The notes under the pieces were generated by a model. It searched no databases, was not told where the DNA came from, and saw only the letters and a program-made list of their open reading frames with translations. Made by a program: the position numbers and the translations under genes. A DNA stretch of 64,000 nucleotides from G965276765 sp965276825. Lineage in GTDB: Bacteria; Actinomycetota; Acidimicrobiia; Acidimicrobiales; Palsa-688. Each line of letters starts with the position of its first letter. Positions within the stretch are counted from its first letter, which is position 1. The stretch covers positions 3,410,001 through 3,474,000 of the forward strand of contig OZ255630.1 of NCBI GenBank assembly GCA_965276825.1, written 5' to 3'. Below are positions 18,346-27,317 of the stretch, piece by piece.

Positions 18346-19842
18346 TCAGAAGGGCTGCGCGAGCGGCCACAGCACGTGCTTGGTCTCGAAGAACTCGGCG
18401 AAGCCGAGCACCCCACCCTCGCGGCCAAGCCCGCTGCGCTTGTACCCACCCCACGGGTGGTCGGCGAGCATGGCTCCGCCGCCGTTGACGGTGACCGTGC
18501 CGGCGCGGATGCGGGTGGCGGCGGCGATGGCGTCCGCCGTCGGTCCCCACACATTGGCGGCGAGGCCATAGGCGGAGTCGTTGGCCAGCCTTACAGCCTC
18601 GTCGACGTCGTCGTAGGGCAGTACCACGCTGACCGGTCCGAACAGCTCCTCTTGGGCGATCTCACTCCGGTTGTCGACGCCGACGACGACCGTGGGCTCG
18701 TAGTAGAAGCCGACGGGGAAGGCTTCTGGAGCCCTCCCGCCGGTGAGGACCTGACCGCCCGTCTCGATGGCGCGCTCGACGTAGGCGGCCACGGTGGCCC
18801 GTTGCGCGCCGGACACGAGCGGGCCGACCACGGTGGCAGGGTCGTGCGGGTCCCCGCAGCCCATGTCCGAGGCGATGGCCACTGCGCGCTGCAGGTAGCG
18901 GTCGTAGTCGGCGCGGTGGACGAGGGTCCTGGTGAGCGAGCTGCAGCCTTGCCCGGCGTTACCGGTCCAGCCGAGGACACACCGCTGGGCGACGGCGTCG
19001 ACGTCGACCCCCGGCAGGATCAGATCTGCTGATTTGCCCCCGAGCTCGAGCACGACCCGCTTGAGGGAAGGGGCGGTGAGCGCGGCGATGTGCGAGCCGA
19101 TGGCGGCAGATCCGGTGAAGGTCACGAAGTCGACGTCGGGGTGGGTGCAGAGCCGCTCGGCCACGGGGGCGGCCCCGTACACGAAGTTGAAGGCGCCGGC
19201 CGGGAACCCGGCCTCCTCCACCAGGGCGGCGAGGGCGGTGGTCGTCAGGACCGCCTTCGGCGAGCACATCAACACGATGCTGCAGCCGGATGCCAGCGCT
19301 CCCCCGAGCTTCCACGCCGCCAGGTTGAGCGGGAAGTTGTAGGCGGTCAGCGCGACCACGACCCCGATCGGCTCCCGGGTGAGCAGCGTGGCGGTCCCCG
19401 GCGCGGCCGCCGTGGTGGGGACCCAGGGGTCGGGGCCGCTGGCGAGCGAACTCGCGGCGTCGGCGAACCAGCGGATGTTGCGGATCGGGAATGGCACCTG
19501 CATGAAGCCGGCGACGGCCTTGGGGGTCCCGATCTCGGTGACCATCAGGTCGATCAGCCGGTCCTGGTCGCGCTCGAGGAGGTCGGCGAGGAGGTGGAGC
19601 ATCTCGCTGCGTGCCCGGGCGGGCACCCGGCTCCACTCGCCACCGTGGAAGGCTCGCGCCGATGCGGCGACGGCCTGGTCGGCCTGGGCGATGGTCAGAC
19701 CCGGCACCGTTGCCAGGACCTCCTCCGTCGAGGGGTCGACGACGTCGAAGTCGTCCCCGTCACCGACGACCCACCGACCGTCGATGTAGGCCGCCGCGCG
19801 GCGCGTCCCCGCCCCGGCACGCGCCCTGGTCTGCGTCGTCAT
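18346..19842 (-). CDS. NAD(P)-dependent aldehyde dehydrogenase
   Basis: 498 residues. Oxidises an aldehyde to the acid. Seen: oxyanion Asn in TAYNFPLN, nucleotide motif FTGSAAIGSHI, general-base Glu in LELGGKSADL, catalytic Cys in NAGQGCSSLTR, and EELFGPV. First gene of the minus-strand operon leading to FadD, the small protein and a P450. GGAGGAGG precedes the ATG. A degenerate copy of the island's 17-bp element lies 33 bp upstream (19875-19891), implying co-regulation with the rest of the island. Confidence 0.94.
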   Translation of the reverse strand: MTTQTRARAGAGTRRAAAYIDGRWVVGDGDDFDVVDPSTEEVLATVPGLTIAQADQAVAASARAFHGGEWSRVPARARSEMLHLLADLLERDQDRLIDLMVTEIGTPKAVAGFMQVPFPIRNIRWFADAASSLASGPDPWVPTTAAAPGTATLLTREPIGVVVALTAYNFPLNLAAWKLGGALASGCSIVLMCSPKAVLTTTALAALVEEAGFPAGAFNFVYGAAPVAERLCTHPDVDFVTFTGSAAIGSHIAALTAPSLKRVVLELGGKSADLILPGVDVDAVAQRCVLGWTGNAGQGCSSLTRTLVHRADYDRYLQRAVAIASDMGCGDPHDPATVVGPLVSGAQRATVAAYVERAIETGGQVLTGGRAPEAFPVGFYYEPTVVVGVDNRSEIAQEELFGPVSVVLPYDDVDEAVRLANDSAYGLAANVWGPTADAIAAATRIRAGTVTVNGGGAMLADHPWGGYKRSGLGREGGVLGFAEFFETKHVLWPLAQPF

Positions 19843-19874
19843 GCTCCCGATCCTCCTCCCGTCCCGCTGATGGG

Positions 19875-19891
19875 AACGATGATCATGAATT
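19875..19891 (+). promoter_or_regulatory. island element, copy G (before the aldehyde dehydrogenase operon)
   Basis: AACGATGATCATGAATT matches copy B (AACGATCATCATAGATT) at 14 of 17 positions. No TTGACA follows on this strand. It lies between divergent transcription units, close to the minus-strand start at 19842. Confidence 0.4.
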
Positions 19892-19953
19892 CACACTGGA
19901 CCTTAGATGAGCGAGCGGTCCTCCTGCACCGGTCTCAGGAGCTAAATCGACGT

Positions 19954-19977
19954 AATCATCATCAGAATCTCTTGACA
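19954..19977 (+). promoter_or_regulatory. island element, copy A, with -35 TTGACA (before amidohydrolase)
   Basis: AATCATCATCAGAATCT followed by a perfect TTGACA at 19972-19977. About 100 bp upstream of the amidohydrolase start. The -10 is weak (around TGTGAG at 19994). Confidence 0.6.
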
Positions 19978-20076
19978 TCGGCCCATCCCACGGTGTGAGG
20001 TTGGACCTGGAGGCGTCAGCCCCCTCGGCCGGCGAGGGCCGCCGACCGACGCGAAGTGCTCAGGGGGACCCCACTC

Positions 20077-21282
20077 GTGCTTGCCAGCGACGTCGACCGC
20101 TTCCAGGTCATCGACACCGACACTCACATCATCGAGCCTTACGACCTGTGGACTTCCCGACTGCCAGCGACGTGGGGCGACCGGGTGCCGCACGTGAGGT
20201 GGGACGACAAGCTCGAGGAGGATGCCTGGTTCTTCGGCGCCGATCGGATCGGTGCGGCCGCCTCGGCGGCGCAGGCCGGCTGGAGCGAGTATCCGCCGCT
20301 GCACCCCAAGCGGCTGGCCGACGTCGACTCGTCGACCTGGGAGGCGTCGGCGCGGCTGAAGGTCATGGACCAGTACGGCATCTACGCCCAGGTCCTGTAC
20401 CCCAACGTCGCCGGCTTCGGTGCCGGCAAGTTGTTGACCATCGGCGACCCGCAGCTGATGCTGGCGTGCGTCGAGGCCTACAACGACTTCCTAACCGACT
20501 ACGCCTCGGCCGCCCCCGACCGCTTCGTGGCGATCGCCGCCCTCCCCATGTGGGACATGGACGCCTGCGAGAAGGAGATCGCCCGTTGCGCGACCAACGG
20601 GCACCGGGGGGTGATCATGACCGGGGAGCCGACCTTCTGGGGTCTCCCGCCGCTCGCGGAGGCGTATTGGGACCGCCTCTGGGCGACCTGCCAAGATCTC
20701 CAGCTCTCGGTCAACTTCCACATCGGGTCGGGGGACATGTCGATCTTCGACATGGCCGCGCCGAGCGCCGGCAAGCACGCCAACTACGCGGGCTTCGGCG
20801 TCCAGTTCGGCATGGCCAACGTCCGCGTCATGGCCAACCTCATCACCGGTGGTGTCTGTCACCGCTTCCCCGGCACCAAGTTCGTGTCGGTCGAGAGTGG
20901 GATCGGGTGGATACCCTTCGCCATGGAGCACCTAGACTGGCAGTGGAAGAACTGCGGCGTCACCCTCGAGCACCCCGAGTTCGACCTGCTCCCGAGCGAA
21001 TACTTCAAGCGACAGATGTACGGCTGCTTCTGGTTCGAGCGGGCGACCGTCAAGGCGTCGGTCGAGCAGCTCGGTGCCGACTGGATCCTCTACGAGAGCG
21101 ACTTCCCGCACCCGACGAGCATGGCCCCGGGGCCGGCCACCGCGGCCATCGAGCCTCGCGAGTACATCGCCGCGGAGCTCAGCGACCTGCCGCACGACGT
21201 CCTGCGGAAGATCCTGCACGACAACGCGGCCGAGCTCTACCACCTCGACAAGCTCGAAGCCGCTGTCCCGATTCAAGAGTAA
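20077..21282 (+). CDS. amidohydrolase-2 family metal-dependent hydrolase/decarboxylase
   Basis: 401 residues from GTG 20077, preceded by AGGGGG at about 10 nt; an in-frame GTG at 20056 lacks a ribosome site. TIM-barrel family related to ACMSD and hydroxybenzoate-type decarboxylases. Seen: D-T-D-T-H-I-I-EP as the first metal motif, a long central region with VNFHIGSGDMS, FVSVESGIGWIPFAMEHLD, and the terminal metal/acid motif YESDFPHPTS. May hydrolyse or decarboxylate a ring-cleavage intermediate. Operator copy A lies upstream, and its stop codon runs directly into operator copy B. Confidence 0.85.
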   Translation: MLASDVDRFQVIDTDTHIIEPYDLWTSRLPATWGDRVPHVRWDDKLEEDAWFFGADRIGAAASAAQAGWSEYPPLHPKRLADVDSSTWEASARLKVMDQYGIYAQVLYPNVAGFGAGKLLTIGDPQLMLACVEAYNDFLTDYASAAPDRFVAIAALPMWDMDACEKEIARCATNGHRGVIMTGEPTFWGLPPLAEAYWDRLWATCQDLQLSVNFHIGSGDMSIFDMAAPSAGKHANYAGFGVQFGMANVRVMANLITGGVCHRFPGTKFVSVESGIGWIPFAMEHLDWQWKNCGVTLEHPEFDLLPSEYFKRQMYGCFWFERATVKASVEQLGADWILYESDFPHPTSMAPGPATAAIEPREYIAAELSDLPHDVLRKILHDNAAELYHLDKLEAAVPIQE

Positions 21283-21329
21283 CGATCATCATAGATTGCC
21301 TTGACGCTGTGCGGACCTTCACCTACGGT
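21281..21329 (+). promoter_or_regulatory. island element, copy B, with complete promoter (before P450/cox operon)
   Basis: AACGATCATCATAGATT (21281-21297), then TTGACG (21301-21306), 17-nt spacer and TACGGT (21324-21329). The best complete promoter of the set. It starts inside the stop codon of the preceding gene. Confidence 0.65.
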
Positions 21330-21402
21330 TCGCCCAGCACGACAGACTGAGCGTCTCCGGGCGGCCGACGCGCCGGGAGACCCGTGGGGGAGGAACGCAA
21401 CG

Positions 21403-22587
21403 ATGACCGATTACGCCTCGCTCGAGGTAGATCTCACCACTTCGGTGGCACCCGCCACCGAACACTGGAAGCAGATCGACGCGCTGCGCGAGCAACACCG
21501 GTTCTTCTGGAACAACGACGGGCCCGGCTACTGGGTCCTGACCCAGTACGACGACATCCGCGAGGCTTTCAACAAGCCCGAGGTCTTCTGCAACCACTCC
21601 ATCGTGCCGACGGATCCCGATCCGGCATACCGGTTCCTGCCGTCGTTCTCCGACCCGCCCCAACACATGAAGTACCGGCACCTGATGAACCGATGGTTCG
21701 CCCCGGCCGCGGTCGAGGCCTTCGCGTCGCGGATCGAGGAGCTGGCACGCGAGACCATCGAGCCGCTCGTCGCAGCCGGAAGGGCTGACTTCACCTCGAC
21801 GTTCGGTGACCGCTTCCCGGTCAAGGTCTTCCTTCTCTCGATGGGCTTGTCCCTCGACGACGCCGACTTCTTCGTGTCATGCGTCCGTCGCATGTCTGGT
21901 GCCACGACGGGCAAGCCCGAGGATGTGGCCAGGATGATGGGCGCCTGGGGCGACATCGCCACCTACTGGACCGACATGCTGGCGGCTCGGCGCGCCGAGC
22001 CGCTCGACCCCGAGGTCGACTTCGTGACCCATCTCAGCCGCAGCGAGATGGACGGCGAGCCGCTGCCCGACAAGGACGTGATCGACCTCCTCGTCACCCT
22101 GACACTCGGTAGCCTCGACACCCTCAAGAGCCAGCTTGGCTGGTGCTTCTACCATCTGGCCACCTTCCCCGATGACCGCAGGCGTCTCGTGGAGGACTCG
22201 GAGCTCGTGCCCGGCGCAGTGGAGGAGTTCTTGCGGGCCTACCCCATCGTGGGGATGGCCAGGAAGCTCACCCGGGACACGGACTTCCACGGCTGCCCGA
22301 TGAGCAAGGACGACATGGTTCTCCTCACCATCCCGGCTGCCACCCGCGACCCCCGGCAGTTTCCCGACGCCGACCAGGTCATCATCGACCGCTTCCCCAA
22401 CCGCCACATCGCCTTCGGTGCCAGCGAGCACCGGTGCCTCGGATCGCACCTGGCCCGCAACGAGCTGCAGACGGCGATCAGGGAGTGGCACGCCCTAATA
22501 CCGGAGTACCGGATCGATGGGGATGGGACGCCGATGGCCCACGGGGGCCAGATCTCACTGCTCAGCCTGCCGCTGGCGTGGGACTGA
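21403..22587 (+). CDS. cytochrome P450
   Basis: 394 residues. Heme ligand Cys345 in FGASEHRCLGSHLA, ExxR in EEFLRAYP, I-helix LTLGSLDTLKSQLGW. Clearly paralogous to the P450 at 15274 (same N-DGPGYWVL opening block, HSIVPTDPDPAYRFLP, LSLPLAW ending). GGAGG lies about 9 nt before ATG 21403. First gene of a plus-strand unit continuing into the molybdenum hydroxylase subunits, the F420-type enzyme and an acyl-CoA dehydrogenase; controlled by the copy B promoter. Substrate unknown. Confidence 0.93.
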   Translation: MTDYASLEVDLTTSVAPATEHWKQIDALREQHRFFWNNDGPGYWVLTQYDDIREAFNKPEVFCNHSIVPTDPDPAYRFLPSFSDPPQHMKYRHLMNRWFAPAAVEAFASRIEELARETIEPLVAAGRADFTSTFGDRFPVKVFLLSMGLSLDDADFFVSCVRRMSGATTGKPEDVARMMGAWGDIATYWTDMLAARRAEPLDPEVDFVTHLSRSEMDGEPLPDKDVIDLLVTLTLGSLDTLKSQLGWCFYHLATFPDDRRRLVEDSELVPGAVEEFLRAYPIVGMARKLTRDTDFHGCPMSKDDMVLLTIPAATRDPRQFPDADQVIIDRFPNRHIAFGASEHRCLGSHLARNELQTAIREWHALIPEYRIDGDGTPMAHGGQISLLSLPLAWD

Positions 22588-22618
22588 GAAGCCGGCCGGC
22601 CTGGGCCGGGGCGGCGCC

Positions 22619-23491
22619 GTGAAGCCGGCCCCGTTCGAGTATCACGCGCCAAGCTCGACCGAGGAGGCCGTCGCTCTCCTCGCGGAGCTCGGGGACGACG
22701 CCAAGGTGATCGCTGGGGGCCAGAGCCTCACCCCGATGCTCGCCATGCGCCTCGCCGTGTTCTCGCACCTCGTCGACGTGGCCCGGATCCCGGAGCTGCG
22801 CGGCATCACCAGCGAGGACTCGATGCTCACCGTCGGGGCGGCGACCCGCGACTCCTACGTCGAGCGTGACCCGTTCGTCGCTGCGTGCGTGCCGCTGGTC
22901 GCCAAGGCCACCCCATGGATCGGGCACTTCCAGATCCGCAACCGGGGCACCGTCGGCGGATCGGTCGCCCACGCGGACCCTGCCGCCGAGTATCCGGCCG
23001 TGGCCCTCGCCCTCGACGCATCGTTGGACCTGGTGTCGTCGACGGCGACGCGGCGTGTCGCCGCAGCCGACTTCTTCCAAGGCGTGTGGAGCACGGCCAT
23101 CGAGAGCGATGAGCTCCTCGTCGCGTTGCACTTCCCCGTCTGGATCGACCGGTGCGGCTTCGGCATCCGGGAGTTCGCCCGCCGGCACGGGGACTTCGCC
23201 CTGGCCGGTGCGGTGGCCGCGGTGGGGACCGGCACCGACGGTCGCATCGACCGGGCCGCGATCGGCCTGTTCGGCCTCGGGTCGACGCCGCTGCGCGGTG
23301 GGCTGGCCGAGCAGGCGCTGGTCGGGACCCGGCCCGGCGAGATCGCCGACGACGAGGTCGGCCACCTGTGTATCGAGGGGGTGGACGACCCCCCGGAGGA
23401 CTTGCACGCGCCGGCGGCGTACCGCCGCAGGATCGGCGCGGCCATGGCGGCGGGTGCCTGGAGACTGGCCTTGGAGGACCTCGATGCCTGA
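22619..23491 (+). CDS. FAD subunit of molybdenum hydroxylase (CoxM-like)
   Basis: 290 residues, normal for the medium subunit. FAD-binding motifs AGGQSLTPMLAMRL (~33-46) and the second Gly-rich block TVGGSVAHADPAAEYP are present. Passes electrons from the iron-sulfur subunit to an acceptor. GTG 22619 is 31 nt after the P450 stop, and its own 3' end overlaps the 2Fe-2S subunit by 8 nt. Subunit order M-S-L is the standard Cox-type order. Confidence 0.92.
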   Translation: MKPAPFEYHAPSSTEEAVALLAELGDDAKVIAGGQSLTPMLAMRLAVFSHLVDVARIPELRGITSEDSMLTVGAATRDSYVERDPFVAACVPLVAKATPWIGHFQIRNRGTVGGSVAHADPAAEYPAVALALDASLDLVSSTATRRVAAADFFQGVWSTAIESDELLVALHFPVWIDRCGFGIREFARRHGDFALAGAVAAVGTGTDGRIDRAAIGLFGLGSTPLRGGLAEQALVGTRPGEIADDEVGHLCIEGVDDPPEDLHAPAAYRRRIGAAMAAGAWRLALEDLDA

Positions 23492-24038
23492 GACGAATCC
23501 GTCCTCGACCCGGACCGTGGCGGTCACGGTCAACGGCGAGGAACGCCGAGTCGCACTGGAGGCACGAAGGACACTGGCCGACTTCCTCCGGGAGGACTGC
23601 GGCCTGACCGGCACGCACCTCGGGTGCGAGCACGGCGTGTGCGGCGCCTGCACCGTCCTCGTCGACGGCGAGGCGGCGAGATCCTGCCTGTTGTTCGCGG
23701 TGCAGGTGGACGGCTCCGAGGTCGTCACCGTGGAAGGCCTCACCCCCCGGGACGGCACCCTGAGCCCGGTCCAGGCCGCGTTCAGGGCGGCCCACGGCCT
23801 GCAGTGCGGGTTCTGCACCCCCGGGTTCGTGGTGTCGGTGACCGCGTTCCTGCGCGACCACCCCTCACCAGCGCTTGACGAGATCCGGGACGGCCTGTCA
23901 GGCAACCTGTGCCGCTGCACCGGCTACCAGGGCATCATCCGCGCCGTGGAGATGGCCGCTGCGGAGCTGTCTGCCGCCACTGACGTCGGGGTGGCGGGCG
24001 CCCGGGGGACGGCGCCCGCTGGGGCCACGCCCTCGTGA
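23484..24038 (+). CDS. 2Fe-2S subunit of molybdenum hydroxylase (CoxS-like)
   Basis: 184 residues. N-terminal plant-type 2Fe-2S domain CEHGVCGACTVLVDGEAARSC and a C-terminal second cluster domain with CGFCTPGF and CRCTGYQ; all eight Cys are present. GGAGG about 7 nt before ATG 23484. The last ~25 residues form an Ala/Gly-rich tail beyond the family core. Overlaps both neighbours, so the three subunits are translated together. Confidence 0.94.
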   Translation: MPETNPSSTRTVAVTVNGEERRVALEARRTLADFLREDCGLTGTHLGCEHGVCGACTVLVDGEAARSCLLFAVQVDGSEVVTVEGLTPRDGTLSPVQAAFRAAHGLQCGFCTPGFVVSVTAFLRDHPSPALDEIRDGLSGNLCRCTGYQGIIRAVEMAAAELSAATDVGVAGARGTAPAGATPS

Positions 24039-26389
24039 CCGCCACCGAGGACCAGGCTTCGGCCGCCGGAGCCCGGTTCGTGGGCCAGCGGGTGGAGCGA
24101 CGAGAGGACGCCAGGCTGGTGACGGGCCACGGCACCTATGTCGACGACGTCGCCGTCCCCGGTTGCCTGAGCGTCGCCTTCGTCCGCTCCGACCTGGCCA
24201 GCGGACGCATCCTGTCCATCGACGCCGAGCGGGCCCGCTCGCTGCGGGGGGTCGTCGCCGTGTTCACCGGCGCCGACCTCAACGGCGACGTCCACGACGT
24301 CTGGGTCGACTTCGAGGGTCCGGGCGGCCACCTCGGTCCGTACCGGACCCTGGCCGAGGGCGACGTCCGGTTCGTGGGCGAGCCGGTTGCCATGGTCGTC
24401 GCCGAGTCCCGCTATCTGGCGGAGGACGGGTGCGAGCTGATCGAAGTCGACCTCGATCCCCTCCCCGCCGTGGTCGGGGTCGACGCTGCGCTGGCGCCGG
24501 GCGCGCCGCTCGTCCACCCCGAGCTGACAGACAACGTCGCTGGGAGGATCGAGGCGGTCGCCGACCCGGAGCTGGACGCCATCTTCGCATCGGCGGCGCA
24601 CGTAGTGACCCACACCTTCGACCAGCAGCGCTACCTGTGCGTCCCGATGGAGACGAGGGGGATCATCTCGAGTTGGGACCCCTGGCGCGAAGAGCTCGAC
24701 GTGCGGGTGTCGACCCAGGGCCACCACGGCGTGCGGACCTTTCTCGGCCGGGCACTCGGCGTCCCGGACGCCAAGATCCGGGTCGTGATGGGCGACGTCG
24801 GCGGCGGGTTCGGGCAGAAAATGTTCCTGCTGCCCGACGAGCTGGCGGTCGTGGTCGCGAGCCGTCGTCTCGGCCGTCCCGTCCGCTGGATCGAGGACCG
24901 CAGGGAGAACCTCATGTCCGGTCAGCACGCCAGGGACGACCGGATGACCCTCGGCGTCGCCCTCGACGATGAGGGCAGGATCCTCGGGCTGCGGGCCGAC
25001 CTGGTCGAAGACGTCGGCTCCTTCCCTGCACCCGGGAGCAGCGCCATCGGCTTCGTCGGTGCGCTCCTGCCGGGCCCGTACAGGGTGCCGAGGATCGGGT
25101 ATCGGGCGACGGCCGTGTACACCAACACCTGCGGCCGCTGCTCGTACCGCGGCCCCTGGATGATGGAGACGATGGCACGCGAGCAGATGATGGACGTCAT
25201 CGCCCGCACCATCGGGATCGACGCGCTCGAGCTGCGGCGGCGCAACGTCGTAGCGACCGCGGAGCTTCCCTACACGACGGCGACCGGCATGGTGTACGAG
25301 GCGACCTCGATCGCCGAGAGCCTGGAGCAGGCTGTCGAGGTGATCGGCTGGGAGCAGGCCAGGGCCGCCCAGGAGACGGCAAGGGCCGAGGGTCGGCTCG
25401 TCGGCCTCGGGCTCGGCCTGTACGTCGAGCCGTCTGGCATCGCCATGGGCAGCCTGGCCAGCGAGGCCGCCTCGGTGAGCATCGGTGTCAACGGCCAGGT
25501 CCAGGCCGTCACGAGCAGCGCCAGCCACGGCCAGAGCGTCGAGACCACCGTGGCCCAGGTCGTTGCCGAGCGCCTCGGGGTGGACATCACCGACGTGACC
25601 GTCGTGCAGGGGGACACGGCCGTCACGCCGTACGGTCCCGGGACCGGTGGGAGCAGGAGCGCGGTGCTCGTCAGCGGTGCCGCCGACGAGGCGGCGAGCA
25701 GCGTCAGGCACAAGCTGATCCAGATCGCTGCGCACTCCCTGGAGGCGGCCCCCGAGGATCTCGAGATCGACGCCGGGCGCATCACCGTGGTGGGCAGCCC
25801 GTCGATGGGCATGGACGTGGTCGACGTGGCGCGCATCGCTTACATCCAGCCCGATCTGCTGCCGCCGGGCGTCAGCCTGGGGTTGGAGGCCCGCTCCCGG
25901 TTCACGCCCTCCAAACCCTTCACCTGGTCCAACTCGTGCCACGCCTGCATGGTGGAGGTGGACCGGGTGACCGGTGAGGTGCGGATCGACCGGTTCGTGG
26001 TCTCGGAGGACTGCGGGACCATGATCAACCCGACCGTGGTCGAGGGCCAGATCGCCGGCGGGGTCGTGCAGGGCATCGGCGGCGTGCTGTACGAGCACAT
26101 GGCCTACGACGGGGACGGCAACCCGCTGGCCACAACCTTCGTGGACTACCTCCTGCCCACCGCGGCCGAAGTGCCGATCATCGAATATGCCCACATCGAG
26201 ACCCCGTCGCCGACCAATCCCGGTGGTTACAAGGGTATGGGTGAGGGCGGGGCCATCGGCGCGCCACCGGCCGTGGTCAACGCGGTCGCCGACGCGCTGT
26301 CACCGCTCGGGGTGATCGCGCTGACCCTGCCCCTCGGTCCCGCCGACGTGGTCGCCGCCATCGTCGAGGCCGAGTCGGCCGGGCGCTGA
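24035..26389 (+). CDS. molybdenum-cofactor large subunit (xanthine dehydrogenase/CoxL-like)
   Basis: 784 residues. Binds Mo-pyranopterin cytosine dinucleotide and hydroxylates an aromatic ring or aldehyde with water. Seen: GQRVERREDARLVTGHGTYVDD, FVGEPVAMVVAES, MGDVGGGFGQKM, GTGGSRSAVLVSGA, and catalytic Glu in KGMGEGGAIGAP. The active-site loop reads TCGRCSYRGPW, not AYRCSFR, so it is not a form I CO dehydrogenase despite Cox-type gene order. GTG 24035 overlaps the small-subunit stop. Substrate unknown. Confidence 0.93.
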   Translation: MTATEDQASAAGARFVGQRVERREDARLVTGHGTYVDDVAVPGCLSVAFVRSDLASGRILSIDAERARSLRGVVAVFTGADLNGDVHDVWVDFEGPGGHLGPYRTLAEGDVRFVGEPVAMVVAESRYLAEDGCELIEVDLDPLPAVVGVDAALAPGAPLVHPELTDNVAGRIEAVADPELDAIFASAAHVVTHTFDQQRYLCVPMETRGIISSWDPWREELDVRVSTQGHHGVRTFLGRALGVPDAKIRVVMGDVGGGFGQKMFLLPDELAVVVASRRLGRPVRWIEDRRENLMSGQHARDDRMTLGVALDDEGRILGLRADLVEDVGSFPAPGSSAIGFVGALLPGPYRVPRIGYRATAVYTNTCGRCSYRGPWMMETMAREQMMDVIARTIGIDALELRRRNVVATAELPYTTATGMVYEATSIAESLEQAVEVIGWEQARAAQETARAEGRLVGLGLGLYVEPSGIAMGSLASEAASVSIGVNGQVQAVTSSASHGQSVETTVAQVVAERLGVDITDVTVVQGDTAVTPYGPGTGGSRSAVLVSGAADEAASSVRHKLIQIAAHSLEAAPEDLEIDAGRITVVGSPSMGMDVVDVARIAYIQPDLLPPGVSLGLEARSRFTPSKPFTWSNSCHACMVEVDRVTGEVRIDRFVVSEDCGTMINPTVVEGQIAGGVVQGIGGVLYEHMAYDGDGNPLATTFVDYLLPTAAEVPIIEYAHIETPSPTNPGGYKGMGEGGAIGAPPAVVNAVADALSPLGVIALTLPLGPADVVAAIVEAESAGR

Positions 26390-26399
26390 GGGCTTCGGC

Positions 26400-27317
26400 G
26401 TGCGCCTCGGGCTATCGGTCTACGACATCGGAGCGACGGAGCTGTGCGAACTGGCGGTCGCCGCCGAAGCGGCCGGGTTCGAGACCCTTTGGCTGGGCGA
26501 GCACCTGCTCATGCCCGCCGGCTACGAGGCGGTGCACCCGACCCGCGAGCCCGACGGGGAGGGGAGCGCCCGGATCGTCGGCCGTGACACCGAGCTCCTC
26601 GATCCCCTCGTCGCGCTCGGCGCTGCGGCCGTGGTGACCAGGCACCTGCAGCTGGCCACGGGGATCTACGTGGTGCCCCTGCGCCATCCCCTCGCCGTGG
26701 CCCGGCAGTGCCTCACCGTGCAGGAACTGGCCGGCGGCCGCTTCCTGTTCGGGGCCGGTGCCGGCTGGCTCCAGGAGGAGTTCGATGCCCTGGCGGTGCC
26801 CTTCGAGGAGCGGGCGCGTCGGTTCGACGAGAGCCTCGACGTGTTGCGCGCCGCCTGGCGCGGAGGGGTCTTCGAACACCACGGCGAGGTGTACGACTTC
26901 GGCCCGGTGCAGCTCGCCCCGGTCGAGGCGAAGATCCCCCTCGTCGTCGGAGGCAACACGGCACCGGCCATGCGGAGGGCGGCCCGGACGGCCGACGGGT
27001 GGTTCGCGTCCGCCAATCCCTCCTACACCGAGGCCGTCGGCCTCCTCAGCGCGCTCGACCGCGCCAGCGAGGAGGTCGGTCGGTCCGACCGCCTCGCAAC
27101 CTATGTCAGGGCGTCGCCCGCTGCGGGCGTGGACATCGACGCCTACGAACGCGCCGGCGTCGACCAGCTGATCGTCTGGGCGCACGAGCTCTGCCCGCCA
27201 GGCCCCGACCGCTGGGCCGGCCTCGCCGGCGCCGCAGCCGAGCATCTCGGGGCGCGACGGCCGAGCGTCCCGGCCACCATCGCAGGCCCCGTTGGGGCCG
27301 GAGAGGCGCATCCGTGA
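26400..27317 (+). CDS. LLM-class F420-dependent oxidoreductase
   Basis: 305 residues, luciferase-like TIM barrel. MRLGLSVYDIGATELCELAVAAEAAGFETLWLGEHLLMP and the F420-group blocks LATGIYVVPLRHPLAVARQCLTVQELAGGRFLFGAGAGW and VGGNTAPAMRRAARTADGW. Likely uses coenzyme F420 to reduce or oxidise a pathway intermediate; cofactor choice is inferred from the family. GTG is 10 nt after the large-subunit stop and its TGA overlaps the next GTG, so it belongs to the copy B operon. Confidence 0.85.
   Translation: MRLGLSVYDIGATELCELAVAAEAAGFETLWLGEHLLMPAGYEAVHPTREPDGEGSARIVGRDTELLDPLVALGAAAVVTRHLQLATGIYVVPLRHPLAVARQCLTVQELAGGRFLFGAGAGWLQEEFDALAVPFEERARRFDESLDVLRAAWRGGVFEHHGEVYDFGPVQLAPVEAKIPLVVGGNTAPAMRRAARTADGWFASANPSYTEAVGLLSALDRASEEVGRSDRLATYVRASPAAGVDIDAYERAGVDQLIVWAHELCPPGPDRWAGLAGAAAEHLGARRPSVPATIAGPVGAGEAHP

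Noticed and set aside
23924..26194. Long minus-strand frame opposite the molybdenum large subunit
   Set aside because: No recognisable domain; the plus-strand protein has all catalytic motifs.
24035..26389. Call as CO dehydrogenase large subunit
   Set aside because: The AYRCSFR active-site loop is missing.
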